Shown here piece by piece: positions 1-11,690 of a stretch of 64,000 nt of DNA. Origin of the DNA: Strongylocentrotus purpuratus (Eukaryota; Echinodermata; Echinoidea; Camarodonta; Strongylocentrotidae). The DNA lies in the NCBI RefSeq assembly GCF_000002235.5, contig NW_022145613.1, positions 17,298,883-17,362,882 on the forward strand, written 5' to 3'. Within the stretch, counting starts at the first letter, position 1. Each line of letters begins with the position of its first letter. The notes under the pieces were generated by a model, which saw nothing but the letters and a program-made list of their open reading frames with translations, was not told the origin of the DNA and made no database searches. The position numbers and the translations under genes were made by a program.

Positions 1-488
1 GCACTAAAATTATATTTATGTCGAAGTTCGTCGATTTAAGAAGTTTTATACCATGATACTTCCTTGGACGATCAGCCCCGCCATGGGTACTACAATCTGC
101 CCTTTGATGTTTCTTTTTCGATAACTAGATTTCTTTTTCGTATCTACAAGTTATATTAATTTTTCACTTTTCTTGTTGCGACGAGGCGAAGACGTTGTGT
201 TTTTGCCCTTAAATGCCAGAAAGAGTATACTGTGAACATTCTTTGTCTCCAAAATGTATTAAAAGTTTGATAAAATCGTCTCTCTCCCTCCCTCTCCATC
301 TCTCTAATAAGTTTGAAGCGTACAGACAGTGGTCGATGAAGTGTTACTTGACACGCCTATAGCTAATCTATATAATCTTCTAGATTAGCAATGAAACGCT
401 AGCCTTATTCAGCTACCGACTGTTGCTTATTACGATTCACAGCAACCCCTTCGAAACAAGCTGCTCCAATCGACTATAATTTATAGAA
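1..488. other. Intergenic, nothing recognised
   Basis: AT-rich sequence with a short CT-rich patch near 280-305. I see no coding exon, RNA gene or transposon end on either strand. Confidence 0.5.
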
Positions 489-529
489 AATAAAAAATCA
501 GCCATTTTAAAAATGGCTGATTTTTTATT
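489..529. repeat. Perfect 41-bp palindrome
   Basis: Two exact 20-base arms (489-508 and 510-529) surround a single A at 509. The inner part of each arm is CAGCCATTTT or its complement, and the outer part is an A/T tract. The arms show no mismatch, so this is either a recent fold-back insertion or a maintained hairpin. The T-run on one side resembles a Pol III stop, but no Pol III promoter boxes are visible. Confidence 0.9.
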
Positions 530-2418
530 CATTTTTAATAGGGATCATAGATCGATTAATATCATTCTTCCATTGGGCTCGCATATCTATTCATATTTCT
601 TATCTCTGAATTCATCCGCTGACCGTAAAGGTCAAAGGTTAGAAAAAAATGAATGAAATTCCTATCACATCACTCATGTGGAGAATTTACACCGTAAACG
701 GCATTACGATAGAAAGTTGAAAGTTAGGTGTTGGGGTACATTTCTCATTTAGACCCCCCCCCCCCCCCCCATACCCAAACTTATGACATTTACAAAGTGA
801 GTTGTTCCACGACATGCCCCATGCCATTTCTAGATTAAAGAGTTGTAGTATTTCACTCACAAAATGGTAAGATTCTATATAAATATTTTGTGAAAGTTGA
901 CTAGTGCTTACATTGCCTTTAAAGCATTAACGTCTATTTACGTTTTGCAAATTTACAAATTGATAGATAAAAAGATAGTACCAATAACATAAGCTGCAAT
1001 TCTCCTCTTTAGATTTAAATATGAACAAAACTGCCAATCCTTCCCCCTTATAGACATCACAGGTTTGTCTTTCTTCAGAAGTGACGTTCAAGTCTATGAA
1101 TAGTAAAAGAATGAAATAAACAAAAACAAAAACAACACTAGGCTGAAGAAAACAAAACAAGCCATTGACGTAGTTTTCTTGTTTGATATTAATGAATCAC
1201 GAGGTTGTTGATTCCCTGCAAGAATACACAAACAAAAAATACAAGATGATGATGCTGCTGACGTGGATAATCCATATTGTTTTTACGTTTGCGTTATCGT
1301 TCCCATGACAACTATTGTTTATCAAAATGACGTTGGATTTATTTTATAACCTCAAGCGGATGTATTGTTTTAATTCAATTATACTAAACAAGAACTGTGG
1401 CGTAAAGTATGAGCCTTCCAATTCATTGGGAGTTTGAAAAAAATGTTTGTAAGGTTGCAATCGATAATCAACATCATATTTGATTTGCTTTGTAAAGAGA
1501 AAACGAATAGATTTGTTTACTACATTGTTATATCAGTAAAATATTCTCCCATGTCTCCAAAGTATGTCTCCCACTTTATTGTTTGGACTACCTTTTCTAT
1601 TTCTCTCTCAACCTGATCAATTAGTTTCTCGTATTGGTGATCTAGTTGATTACCCCCAATACTTGAGAGAACTTTGAAGACCCTCCCCCCCCCCCCACAA
1701 AAACATATAAACAAAGAAACATAAATCTGATAATTTATAAGTCTACAAGTTCAGGAATGGGTGTAGAAAACATAATGGAGTCAAGGGATATATTTTATGG
1801 AAATATAGCATGAGACTAACGAGCTATTTTCAGCTTCATTACGTCCTTGCATTTGTGAATTCTTCATAGAAAAACTCGCCTCGTCATTCTGGAGATAAGA
1901 GAAGAGTCTTTCAGTCTTTAATCAAAAGTATTCGTGACGAAACAAAAATGTTTGCCTTTCGTCTGGAAAAACAGGTTGCCTATCTTAACTTACAGCTTTT
2001 ACCCTCAGAAAGAGGGGAAGAAAACATGTGAGAGCGAGGGGAAAAGTTCGGGAGGGACGGGTGCGGTATGGCATAAATTTCTTCATTCTAATGTTTAATT
2101 TTTGTTCTGTTTTTTGTTAACGATAAGCTTTAAATGTATATGCAAATCTCTTCTTTGTTCTAACATTCAATTTTTTTATAAATCATTCGAGTATACTCAT
2201 AATATTTTAGTTTTAAGAACTACTTTATATGTTTCCTAATTATTGATTGTTTTGATTACTTCTACAGACTAATACAAACAATTAATGTTCAAATTTGCAT
2301 TCTTGATGGAACAAAAGTGAAACCTAAAAAGGATGCAAATTTGAGTATTCAATACTCTTTGTTTTTCAGACTATATCAAAATATGAATATAAAACATGGA
2401 AATACTCTCTAGAAAATA
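530..2418. other. Intergenic, no gene seen
   Basis: Non-coding AT-rich DNA with two C homopolymers (about 754-770 and 1684-1696). The short open frames here have no family resemblance, no convincing start context and no splice partners. Confidence 0.5.
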
Positions 2419-3040
2419 ATATTTCATGTTTCATGTCACACACCGTTTATCAAATATTGATATTAATGTTGCTATAATATATTCCCTGTCTTATCAAGCA
2501 GCTACGTATAAACAGACATAATTAGCAGCAATCAATTGATTAAACAGTTACGTATAAGAGTTCTTAATTTGATGACTCGAACGTTATACGATAATAGATA
2601 AAAGCCGATAGTCTATCGCGATATTTCACGCTGCATGTCACACGTTGTTTACCTAATTTTGGTAATTGATGTTGATATAATATATTCCCTGTCTTATCAA
2701 GCAGCTACGTGAACAATCGTAATTAGCAGCAATTAATTAATCAAACAAATATAATTGTATAAGACTTCTCAGCTCAAAGACTAGGACTTGACGTTATATG
2801 ATGACAGATAAATCCCCATAAGTCTGTCACGCCATATTCGTCTTGTTTTGGATAACTTGCGTAACTTCTTCTACTTATATTACAACTACTACAACAACTA
2901 CTACTACTCATTCAACTACTGCTACTACTACCTAGCCCCGTTCCATATTCCCGGTCCTTTCACTCATCTATTTGAATGATCATAATTGACAGCAATTAAT
3001 CAATTAAACAGTTACATCTCTTAAGACTTAATGCGATTCG
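2419..3040 (+). repeat. Tandem ~202-bp repeat, about 2.5 copies
   Basis: A unit starting 'atatttca..catgtcacac' at 2419 recurs at 2621. Both copies share the block 'ataatatattccctgtctta' followed by 'tcaagcagctacgt' and an 'attagcagcaat' block. A third partial copy is recognisable at about 2970-3030 ('ataattgacagcaattaatc'). The copies differ at scattered positions, so the array is not recent. Its function is unknown. Confidence 0.8.
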
Positions 3041-3545
3041 AAGTCAAGTGGTGAGGGCGGAGCCCCCCGGAAACTCAGGGGTTTTAGGCATTTAATTACG
3101 TTCAGATGAGCATATTTTTGACACCTTATTAGTGAATCGGGCAGGTCATTAATTGTGGGGTTCAGGGGGCTGAACCTCGTGAAGCTCAGGGGCTTTAGGC
3201 ATTACATTACGGTCAGATGAGCATCCAGGGGCCCACCCTGTGGCCCTTGGTGGGGTCCAGAGCCACCGGAAGCTGGGGGTTTGGGGCAGTTAATTACAGT
3301 AAGCTGAACATATTTTGATACCTTATTTGTAACACTGGAAGGACAACCATTGGCGTGGGATCCAGGGGGCGAACATTTCAAGGGTTTAGGCATTAAATTA
3401 CGGTCAGATGGGCATCCAGGGGCCCGTCATATGGCCCCTTGAGGGGTCCAGGGGACAAAGCCTCTGCAAGCTCAGATGTTTTAGGCCTTTAATTAAGGTC
3501 GGATGAGCATATTTTGAAACCTTATCTGGACACTTGCAGGCCAAT
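3041..3545 (+). repeat. Decayed tandem array, G-rich unit
   Basis: Four or five degenerate units share the words 'ccaggggg..gagcc', 'aagctcaggggttttaggca', 'ttaattacggtcagatgagc' and 'atattttgacaccttat'. Unit spacing varies from about 85 to 150 bp because of internal deletions. An 'aggggcccNNNNtggccc' block appears near 3227 and 3418. The open frames inside are not conserved between units and were not called. Confidence 0.75.
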
Positions 3546-3800
3546 ATTCTTTCTTTCTTTCTTTCTATTTATCTTTGACATACTTTTAAAAAAAAGTGGG
3601 GGAGGGGGGCTCGAGCCCCCTAACCTTCCGTTCCGTGCGCCCTGACATGTAGGCTTTTTAATAAGCATATGTTTTGCTTGACTGTAAATTTGGGAATGTT
3701 TCATTGTCCAACAAACGCAAAAAAACGTATAATTTAGACAAAAGTGAGGAAACGTCAAGAAAAAAAAAACGTCGAGCCACTCATCCTCTCCAAGCGCTAT

Positions 3801-3901
3801 AGTTCTCCTGAGAACTATATGCTAAGAAAGATAACAAACAGTCCTTTTCAGGACTACACTCCTCTAAGAAAGATTACCGAGTCAGAGTCCTTTTCAGGAC
3901 T
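3801..3901 (+). promoter_or_regulatory. Tandem histone-type 3'-end processing signals, no histone ORF
   Basis: Three hairpins of the same size lie in a row, each with a 6-bp stem and a 4-nt loop. They are 3801-3816 (AGTTCT CCTG AGAACT), 3840-3855 (AGTCCT TTTC AGGACT) and 3886-3901 (AGTCCT TTTC AGGACT). The first two are followed after 7 and 10 nt by AAGAAAGAT (3824-3832 and 3866-3874). In replication-dependent histone mRNAs a 6-bp stem with a UUUC loop binds SLBP, and a purine-rich AAGAAAGA element about 10 nt downstream pairs with U7 snRNA. The 3840-3874 unit has that architecture, the conserved G-C second pair, and an A-rich 5' flank. Differences from the canonical signal are an A-U first pair and ACAC instead of ACCA after the stem. 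No histone C-terminus is readable upstream in any frame. Confidence 0.6.
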
Positions 3902-4339
3902 CCTCAAACCTCTCTCTCTCTCTCTCTCTCTCACATGGTGCAACCGCAAACCTACTGTATATCTACATCACCATGCAAGCCGACACTTACAAGCAGCATC
4001 TAAGAAAAATCATGTCATTTCAGCAACATTTGCAAATCACGGGTATCGAATTAGAAATAAAACAAGTTTGAGTTTTATTTGGGGGAGGCAAATCCTCCCC
4101 CCCCCCCCATCAGTACGCTAGTGGGTATCACGGTGATACCAACGGAATACAGATTTTCTACAATATTTACTTGTAGATTCTAAAGGATATTATGCGAGAT
4201 CGCGAAGCGACCGAGCTAGAAGATTTTTGCATTTTTAGGTCTAAACGCAGCACTCTTGGGCCCTCCAGAGCCTTAAAGTATGTTGCAGTCTTTAATTAGT
4301 ATTCGCTATACATTTTCTTTATGCACTTTTTCAAATTTC

Positions 4340-4440
4340 AGGGGGGACGACCCCCCCCCCCCTAAAAAAATTGAGGGGGGTACGTGCCCCCCCCCGTCCC
4401 CCCGGGATCGCCGCCCCTGACCGGGGGGGGGGGTTCTCTT
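4340..4440 (-). mobile_element. G/C-tract transposon end, hAT-like fragment
   Basis: The tract holds runs of G and C around 'ggggggtacgtgcccccccc' and ends in 'gatcgccgcccctg'. On the minus strand it reads CAGGGGCGGCGATCC followed by G runs and 'cacgtacccc'. It resembles the better preserved hAT-like element at 35212 (CAGGCACGTAGCC, G run, cacgtgcccc). Only one end is clear, so the element is probably truncated. Confidence 0.4.
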
Positions 4441-4781
4441 TTTTATTCTGTATTTCCCCCTATATCGAGCGCAACACACACACATATTCACGTGAATTGT
4501 AGAACGTTTACTATGAAGCATTGGAAGGGTGTGTTTTAGAAGCTACATCCGAATTCGCCCTAGTAGTCTATCAATCATAAAAAACTTTTTTTTAATGGAT
4601 TCTCTCGGATCACGTGACATGCGACCCCACATTAATTAATGTCCGGTCGGTCGGAAAGGCAGAAGCCGTGACGTCACGAATCTTTCTGACGTTACAGGGT
4701 CAATCCGTGTTATTTCCGTTTACTGCCCTTGCTCTCTATGCAGAAGACTGTGTACTACTACTAGTCATGTAGTTTTAATTG

Positions 4782-4784
<3 letters not shown>

Positions 4785-4838
<54 letters not shown>
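4785..4838. repeat. (GA)n microsatellite
   Basis: Uninterrupted GA dinucleotides, about 27 units. Open frames that cross it are spurious. Confidence 0.95.
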
Positions 4839-4842
<4 letters not shown>

Positions 4843-5315
4843 ATAGAGAGATAGACAGCTGTCTAGAACAAAGCAAATCACTAATTAAGTAAATATGAAT
4901 AACGTTGGGTTGTGAGATTTTTTGTAGTCACTAAAGGTACACCCAAATTTGCTACTATGAATATGCTGAAAAATTACAATGAAGGAAGTACTGGACATCA
5001 TTGACACACGAGACTCCACGAAGATGGCATGTGTAATCGGAATTTGGTCCAAAGTTGGACACTATTTAAAACATCACAACACTTCAGGTAACTATTGAGT
5101 ATGTCATTAGATTTTGTAATCATCAAAATTGCCACAAAAGACCTAAATCCGATGAAATTTCACAAACAAATAGGTACTTACTGGCCACACGGTATTACTC
5201 AAACATGACGTGCCATGAGAATAGGTCTAAAGCAGGGCTTTAATATGTTCTAGTCATAATAGAACTTCAAGCGCAATCCATTTATTTAGGAGAATACTTT
5301 TATATTATTCTTTAA

Positions 5316-5606
5316 TAGAGGTCTCGTGGTGAGTGGATGCGTCACCGGACTGTCGATCACAAGGTTCGCGGTTCTATTCCCGACGCAGCACTAATGTCCT
5401 TTGGCAAGACATTGATCTACATTTGCCACATTCAACCCAGGTGATGTAATTAGGTACCTGGCAGGAAATAAATGCCTTGAAATGCTAGAGCGCCGTAATG
5501 ACCGCCTTGCTAAAGCCAGAGTAATAAACTGGCAGCGCCAGGAGCGTCATGACATGGCGGACATGTTCGCTATATTAGAAGCCATTATTATTATTACTAT
5601 TATTAA
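5316..5606 (+). mobile_element. tRNA-derived SINE (family 1)
   Basis: The head looks like a tRNA gene, with a box A-like 'gtggtgagtgga' and a box B-like 'ggttcgcggttctattcccg'. It is followed by the family-specific body 'tcctttggcaagacattgat', 'ctacatttgccac' and 'acccaggtgatgtaattagg', and by a tail of ATT repeats. The same body occurs at 14.7, 28.1, 36.0, 51.2, 52.6, 53.5 and 60.8 kb. No coding capacity. Confidence 0.8.
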
Positions 5607-5689
5607 CATGGGAACATAAATAATGAGAAAACTTAGTTTTAGACCATCTCATGTGACGACGCGTACATTTGCTTTTGGTCCGCCTCTTG

Positions 5690-5880
5690 TATCTCTATCT
5701 CTGTCTCTCACGCTCTCTTTCCCTCTATGTCTGTCTCTCTCCCCGTGTCTCTGGCTGTCTCTCACTCTTTCTCCTCTCTCTCTCTCTCTCTACCTCTTTT
5801 TTCAATTTAAAAAAAATGTCTGCCTGTCTGTCTCTCCCCTCTCTGTCTGTATGTCTCTCGCTCTCCCTATTTCGCTCATG
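5690..5880. repeat. CT-rich low-complexity tract
   Basis: Imperfect (CT)n and (CTGT)n repeats. Two overlapping open frames of 88 and 99 codons here are Ser/Leu/Cys repeats produced by the tract, not genes. Confidence 0.9.
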
Positions 5881-5889
5881 TTTAGATAG

Positions 5890-8770
5890 TTTAGATAGTG
5901 TTCACCATGCCAATTGTGCAATCCTAATGTCAGGTTTTTTTTTCTTCAACATAATATTATACACGTAAAAGTAGATTGTATTTTGAAACGAAACCGGTGA
6001 CCTTTACCGTTTAGAATGTTACTGTTAGACTATTACTGACCACACCCTTTTATTTTCCGTTTTCATGTAGTACTTCAGTAAAAATAAAATGTTTAGCGGT
6101 CAATTTCGAACACTAATCAAATGTTTAACTCACGCCCTAGACCCGTCGCTTTGACCTTTGTAACCCTTATCGCAATCCGAAATACTTTTCACGACATACT
6201 TGCTATACTCAAAGCATCAACAAAAAAGTTATTCGTTCGATCAGACACATATACAACATATATAAGCTTTTTCTCCTTCTTTTTCACTGAGTAATGTAAT
6301 TTGTACATAAATTAAAGTCAAGTATACATGTATAGCTAGTCTTTAAGAGTAGATATCAAAGTTCTAATAAACTTGATGAATGTTATGCCGATGTGGAGAG
6401 ATGTTAGTTCAGAAACACATTGACGAAACATGAGTGAGTGTAAGAAAATCTCCATCACGATTATGTGATATTTTTAAATCTTACCTTGTCTTGAGAATTT
6501 TCCGATCTCTTTTCGAAAATTGGCATTTATAATGTTCAAGTTGTTTCTCAGTTCTGTAGAGAAAACAAACATAAGTATGAATTTAGTAAGATTCATCTTT
6601 TCTAAATTTAAAAAAGGAAGAGGAAAAGATAAGAATCTGAAAGCGTTCGCGATATGTTGTATATCTATGAAATTTATTTAGATTTTTGAATAACAAAATA
6701 CCGGTATGAGATGTATGCCACACATAGGAGCATCACTATCCTGGCTGTGTAGTAAAAGCTGTGCTTTGTATGCAGCCCTGCACATCAACAGGAATCAACT
6801 TATATTTGGACGTCACCCTATACCTTTTTCTTGCTTCATTGTGAGTTTTATTATTGTTCTTACCTTCCCAAAGTCTCTTAAAGGCAAAAAGCTCTTACAA
6901 GACCGGAACAATACGAACACCTGACTGGAATTACGGATTAACATCGGGTCCAGAATCAATAAAGGGATTAATGAAGGGATTAGTAAAGGGACTTGGGATC
7001 CTGGTATTTGGATGGGATTGGAAAGAATAGATGATTAACGGTTGGAACCAAACTGCGTCAGAGCTTCCAAACCTTCTTCTCATCGAAGGCGTTCTGAACG
7101 ATCAAAGTTTTAATTTCTTTTCTTACTGGCTCATGAAAGGGAAAGTTGACCAGAGGAGTTATGGCTCTATCGGGGTGAACAAACTTTCCGAGTACCCATA
7201 CCCACAAATATTTGTAATGAGTTCTGTATGTTATGAATATTGCTCATTCAGGGTTGTGATGCAACAGATTGTGAGGTGACCGATCGCCTGAATATGAAAT
7301 GTTTTAAATGAGGGGACTAATTTGGTTTTCTCTTCATTTTGCCCCCGAAATTTGAAAATTGACCCAACCGATATTTCGCTCAGTGGGGAGGGAGGGGGGG
7401 GGGCAGTAAACACTCACAAAACAAAAACAATTATTTTTGCCCCCGACATTTGCAGAAAAAGAAATTTGTTTTACTTTTTGTTGTTGTTGTTGCCAGGGGC
7501 CATTTACATTTGTTTTGTTTTAAAAAGGTAAAATTTACGTTTTTGTACGTGTTTTGGAGCCGTTGGGCCCGTCGCGCACCCCCTACCCCCACCCTTTTTT
7601 TGTGGCGAAGTATTCTAAAGTTGCTTCGAAAACTATTATTTAAAGATACCTATAAGTTTGTAGAATAAGAGAAAAATCAAGAAATTGTCCACGTTGATAT
7701 GCAAACATGTATTAGTCATACAGCCTTCTAATTTCGTGTTAGTTCTTAGATACGATGTAATACAAAAATACCACTCCTGGTTTTGACGCTAAAAAGTCAT
7801 CAATACGTGCAAAGTGTGGAGAAAAAAAAACACTTTTCCTACCTCGTTCATCCAATGATTTTCTAGCTGTACTGTTGGGCGTGATGGTCGTAAATTAGTC
7901 CATGAACTTGGCCGCGCACGTAAAATAGTTTGATAGTAAAATTGTTGATTTTATCCTTTCTCTCCTTCTGACCAGTTGGTGCTGAAGATCCTAAGCAAAA
8001 TTCACTAATTATGTTACGAGAGTTCCTAATGAGAACCTATCCCCAGTGGTTAGAAAGCTTGGTCCCGATTTAGTCGGGACTAATGCACAAAGTGAAACCG
8101 AACCTGGTCCTAAACTTACACTTGAACGAGTAACGAATTTTCTTTGCTTGGCTTTATCTCAAAGTGTACATTCATGATATCCCCCCCCCCCCATTATCTT
8201 TCTAATTGCCAGCATATTATCTCATGAATGACACTACCTGTGTTCGAATCCTCTCATCCAGGAAACTGTTCTTGTCGAAGTTCTTAGACCTGGTCATTTT
8301 CTAAAGACCGTTCTGAAGAAAAGAACCCTTTCGCCCAATACATAGAGAGAAACAATTAACAGCATCATCGCATGTGCAAAGAAACTTGACCGTCATGCAT
8401 GGCAGGCTATTTTGTGTTTTTCCCCACTAAGTAGCTTATTGTATGTATCAAGGGCGTTGTCCTGTATCAATGCCCATTCTTTTTGTATAAACTTTCATGT
8501 ATGTTGTGGGGAGGGGGAAAGGTGTTTTTCTGGCCATTGTCATAGTGTTGCTATAAACTGTTAGTTTTTAAGATACCACTTTCATATCCCCTTTGCAGTG
8601 TTGTATATACCTTGAGTATTTTTTTTATACGGATGATTTCTTTTCAATCGACATCCTCGCGAAGAATTGTGTATCGAAAACTTTTTTCCCTTCAAATATG
8701 TTTTTTCCTGCTTCCAATATACTGACGGTCTTTTAACAAATCTGATTGATGAGAAAATATGTGTGTGCTT
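5890..8770. other. Intergenic, no gene seen
   Basis: AT-rich DNA with G/C homopolymers near 7390-7402 and 8180-8192. No conserved protein, RNA gene or transposon ends were recognised. Short open frames are at noise level. Confidence 0.45.
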
Positions 8771-8774
8771 GAAG

Positions 8775-8940
8775 GAAGCGACCAGGGGACCGACGGTTTT
8801 AAGTCCTATCCGAGGTTAATGATGCTTAATGTAGCCTATTATATACCAAAGAGCACTAGCGATTCGACTTGCATTCGGACCCGGGACCTCCCGCTTACGA
8901 GACCACTGCTCTACCACTAGGCCATCTCGCTCTATATCTC
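8775..8940 (-). mobile_element. tRNA-derived SINE (family 2)
   Basis: On the minus strand the head reads 'gatggcctagtggtagagca' (box A-like), then 'ggtcccgggtccgaatgca' (box B-like). The body follows with 'gtgctctttggtatataat' and 'ggataggacttaaaaccgtc'. Related copies are at 15155-15258 and 17195-17375. The head is strongly tRNA-like but lacks a full cloverleaf, so it is not a tRNA gene. Confidence 0.7.
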
Positions 8941-10095
8941 TATATACATCGTCTTTCTTTGAATTAGCTACGAATGCTTCAAAAAATTTCCATTTTGCCC
9001 ATGTTTTACTTCGTTTCCCATCTTTTAGATCTTTAAGTTTCCCAATTATTCATAAATTCTTCTGCAAAATGAATTATAAATCTTCCTATAAATGTATATG
9101 ACTTACTGACAAGTAATAGATAATCATTTTTGCCTCAAAGAAACATATGATACATAATACCATGCACATAACGACTGTTGCTATGGTCTGTATGTATATG
9201 TTTGTATGAGTCCTTGTTTTTTCTTCTATTTATTCACATGTCCTACTTTTGCTCCATATTCTCCTTTCTGTATCTGTCTATTTTTAAACCTAAGGTGATT
9301 CCGTGAAAGAAAGAAAGGCTATTATGACAACTCGTTTGCATAACTTTGATAAACAAATAACATACCATAATATCGGCTGACTTTTCGTTTTCGAATGAAT
9401 GGGGATACGTCGGGACATGTGCCCACTTTCATTTACATCACCCAAAAAGATGAATCACTTGAAATGAGTACCCTTAAATAAATCTTCATATGAAATTCAT
9501 TTATTGTCAAAATCTATTCTTTTGTTGTAATACGGAACTACCCAAAAGTGCCCTTCACTGTACATTCTATTAATATCATTACTTTGATATACTTTGTACA
9601 AACCTATCGAAACCAGTTTGAAGCGAACCGTTGAAATTTAGATTTAGAGTCAGAAAATGACAGAACTTTATTTGGATGGGAATTAGTCGCATTACGGATA
9701 TCTTTTCAAAAGGCGCTGCCATAATAGACAGAAAATGTGCTTGCTCAGCATATCATACTCAATCAATCATGTATCAAATATCTTTTTCTTTTCAGGGCAG
9801 CACGATTATAATAGCCATAATTAGCCTAGCTTCGAGTCTTCCGATGTGAACTTTACTCTAAAAAAAAGAGGACATTCAATTGTGAGCTACTTACTAAACC
9901 TCGCTCTCTTTGTGCAAGCTGCGATGTTTAGCGTGCACATGCTTTGTATGCAAAATGACGAATCAAAAAAAAAATTGCTTGCACAGCAACTTGTGTCTTT
10001 TTTCAAATCTTTTCATAGACGGATATCAAACCAAAAGGCAGATCACGACGTGTATTTTTTTCTTCAAGGGTTGTGTTGGAACGACATATTTTATT
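8941..10095. other. Intergenic, no gene seen
   Basis: AT-rich sequence. Two overlapping frames at 9846-10118 show no family features and run into the fold-back element that follows. Confidence 0.45.
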
Positions 10096-10099
10096 ACAC

Positions 10100-10322
10100 T
10101 CTAAAAGCAGCATTTTGATTTGATAATATTATTAAAAACATCAAAGTAAAGATATTTATATATAGACCACATGGACTATTTAGACTGATTTTTTTTCATG
10201 TAAAAAGTAGTCTATGTGGTCTAAATATAGTATCTATATTTGGATGTTTTTAATAATATCATCAAATCAAAATGCTGCTTTTAGACTACTTTGTACATGA
10301 CAACAATCAGTCTAAATAGTCC
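10100..10322. repeat. Double fold-back element
   Basis: Arm 1 (10100-10177) pairs with 10207-10285, about 78 bp with few mismatches. In addition 10173-10213 ('ggactatttagactgatt..' to 'aagtagtct') pairs with 10283-10322. The arms overlap, so two alternative hairpins compete. This looks like a palindromic element that fell into itself or was duplicated in inverted orientation. Confidence 0.8.
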
Positions 10323-10342
10323 TATTTAATAATTTTGCATTT

Positions 10343-10520
10343 TTGCATACTTTTGAATTAAAGCTTCTCTTGAAGACTGAAAAGCTTACCAAAAGTTTGT
10401 CCGACATAGCAACAACTAATGAATGCATTTTGCATTTTCGCATATTTTTTAATCAAAGCTTCTCTTGAAGACTGAAAAGCTTACCAAAAGTTTGTCCGAC
10501 ATAGCAACAATTAATGAATG
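10343..10520 (+). repeat. Tandem duplication, period 95 bp
   Basis: The segment 'aaagcttctcttgaagactg' followed by 'aaaagcttaccaaaagtttg' and 'tccgacatagcaacaa' starts at 10360 and again at 10455, with almost no change. The spacer 'gcattttgcatttt' differs slightly between copies. It directly follows the fold-back element. Confidence 0.85.
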
Positions 10521-10687
10521 CAAAAATGGATTCAATCTTTAGGAATGCAATTTTACATAGCCAGTGAATCAAATAAGTATTGGTATCGTGATGTTCTGGA
10601 GAGCAACAAGCATAAATTGGAATATATCAGTAAATATTTCTGTGGCAGCATGGTTAAGACAAGCGTAATTGACCCGTTTAATAATAT

Positions 10688-10862
10688 ACAGTGAAACCTG
10701 TCTCTAAAGACCATCCAAGGGAGACAAGAAAAGTGGTATTTATAGACAGGTGGTCCTTATGTACAGATTCCTTTAGTACATGTTTCAATAATAAACCATT
10801 TTCAAGGGAAACAAACAATTGTGGTCTTTGTAGACAGGTGGTCACTAAAGCAGGTTTGACTT
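10688..10862 (+). mobile_element. Palindromic element family A (mariner-type MITE)
   Basis: The ends are TA-CAGTGAAACCTGTCTCTAAAG and its imperfect complement 'ctttagtgaccacc..cctgctttagtg' read inward from the other side. The inside repeats 'gtctttNtagacaggtggtc'. Flanking TA and termini starting CAGT suggest a non-autonomous Tc1/mariner-type element. Other copies are at 18016, 60881 and (degenerate) 40.9-41.7 kb. Confidence 0.7.
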
Positions 10863-11635
10863 TATTTAGATTTTATGCATCCCTGGTTACTGCCCTTTTG
10901 ATTCCCATGCTATACATCGTGACATCTCTATTGATGGAATATTTTGCCCACACTAACTGTTGCCTTGTCTAGCAAGCCTCTGACAAGTTTTTGAGTTGTT
11001 AAGAGTAACACTTAGTGAACAGGTTTACTCGTAGGTGCAATGGGCATGCCACAATCTGGATACTGCGGAGTACACGTTACAAATTACATTCTTATGCATA
11101 AATTAGCATTGGATGGTCGAATACATCTGACATTTTTATGACGACAAAAGGCCTAGCATATTGGTGTAAAAAGTGAAGAAAAATATGTGAAGTGAAGTTG
11201 GTTGTTATGAGAGAGGTTTAAAGCTGTGATGAGCTGTTTAAGCTGCTGTGAGAGACCAAAACGAGATAACTTGGAATTACCCATATGATTATGTCTTGTA
11301 AAAAAATTGAGAGATTTCTTCCTCGCTAAAACTATATCGTTTCTGTCATGTCGAGTTATATATGGCAAATCTAATTCAGATTCAGAATTCAATTCGTTTT
11401 CTTTAACTGTAAGGTCATCGAACTATCTCTACAAACCAATGGGGCTTTACCATTGTCAGACAAATAAATATGCGCTCTCATCATTTTAAGGACAATGAAA
11501 AAATCTCTATTCATTTCATGACAGACGCCAAAACGAGACCTTTTATCTAGGTCAACCACTGCCATGGTCACATAACACTGGAAATGATAGACAGACAGAC
11601 TGGCGAAATATATATATATATTTTTAATCGATGAT
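10863..11635. other. Intergenic, nothing recognised
   Basis: No coding exon, RNA gene or repeat boundary that I can support. Confidence 0.4.
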
Positions 11636-11639
11636 AAGA

Positions 11640-11659
11640 AAGTAGGGAGGGAAAGAGAA

Positions 11660-11690
<31 letters not shown>

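Noticed and set aside
3744..3840. Possible H2B C-terminus (..LSK) upstream of the histone-type hairpins
   Set aside because: Only the outer residues of an eight-codon stretch (V.....SK) coincide with the H2B end VTKYTSSK, and about half of the bases differ. Sequence further upstream shows no histone fold.
5316..5385. tRNA gene
   Set aside because: Box A/B-like sequences are present, but no complete acceptor stem or anticodon arm can be drawn, and the same body follows at several loci. It is a SINE head.
5623..5968. Overlapping 88- and 99-codon frames
   Set aside because: Ser/Leu/Cys-rich translation of CT and CTGT repeats. The frame overlaps itself in a second register.
8875..8940. tRNA gene on the minus strand
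   Set aside because: Same reasoning. The head is followed by a repeated SINE body also found at 15.2 and 17.2 kb.
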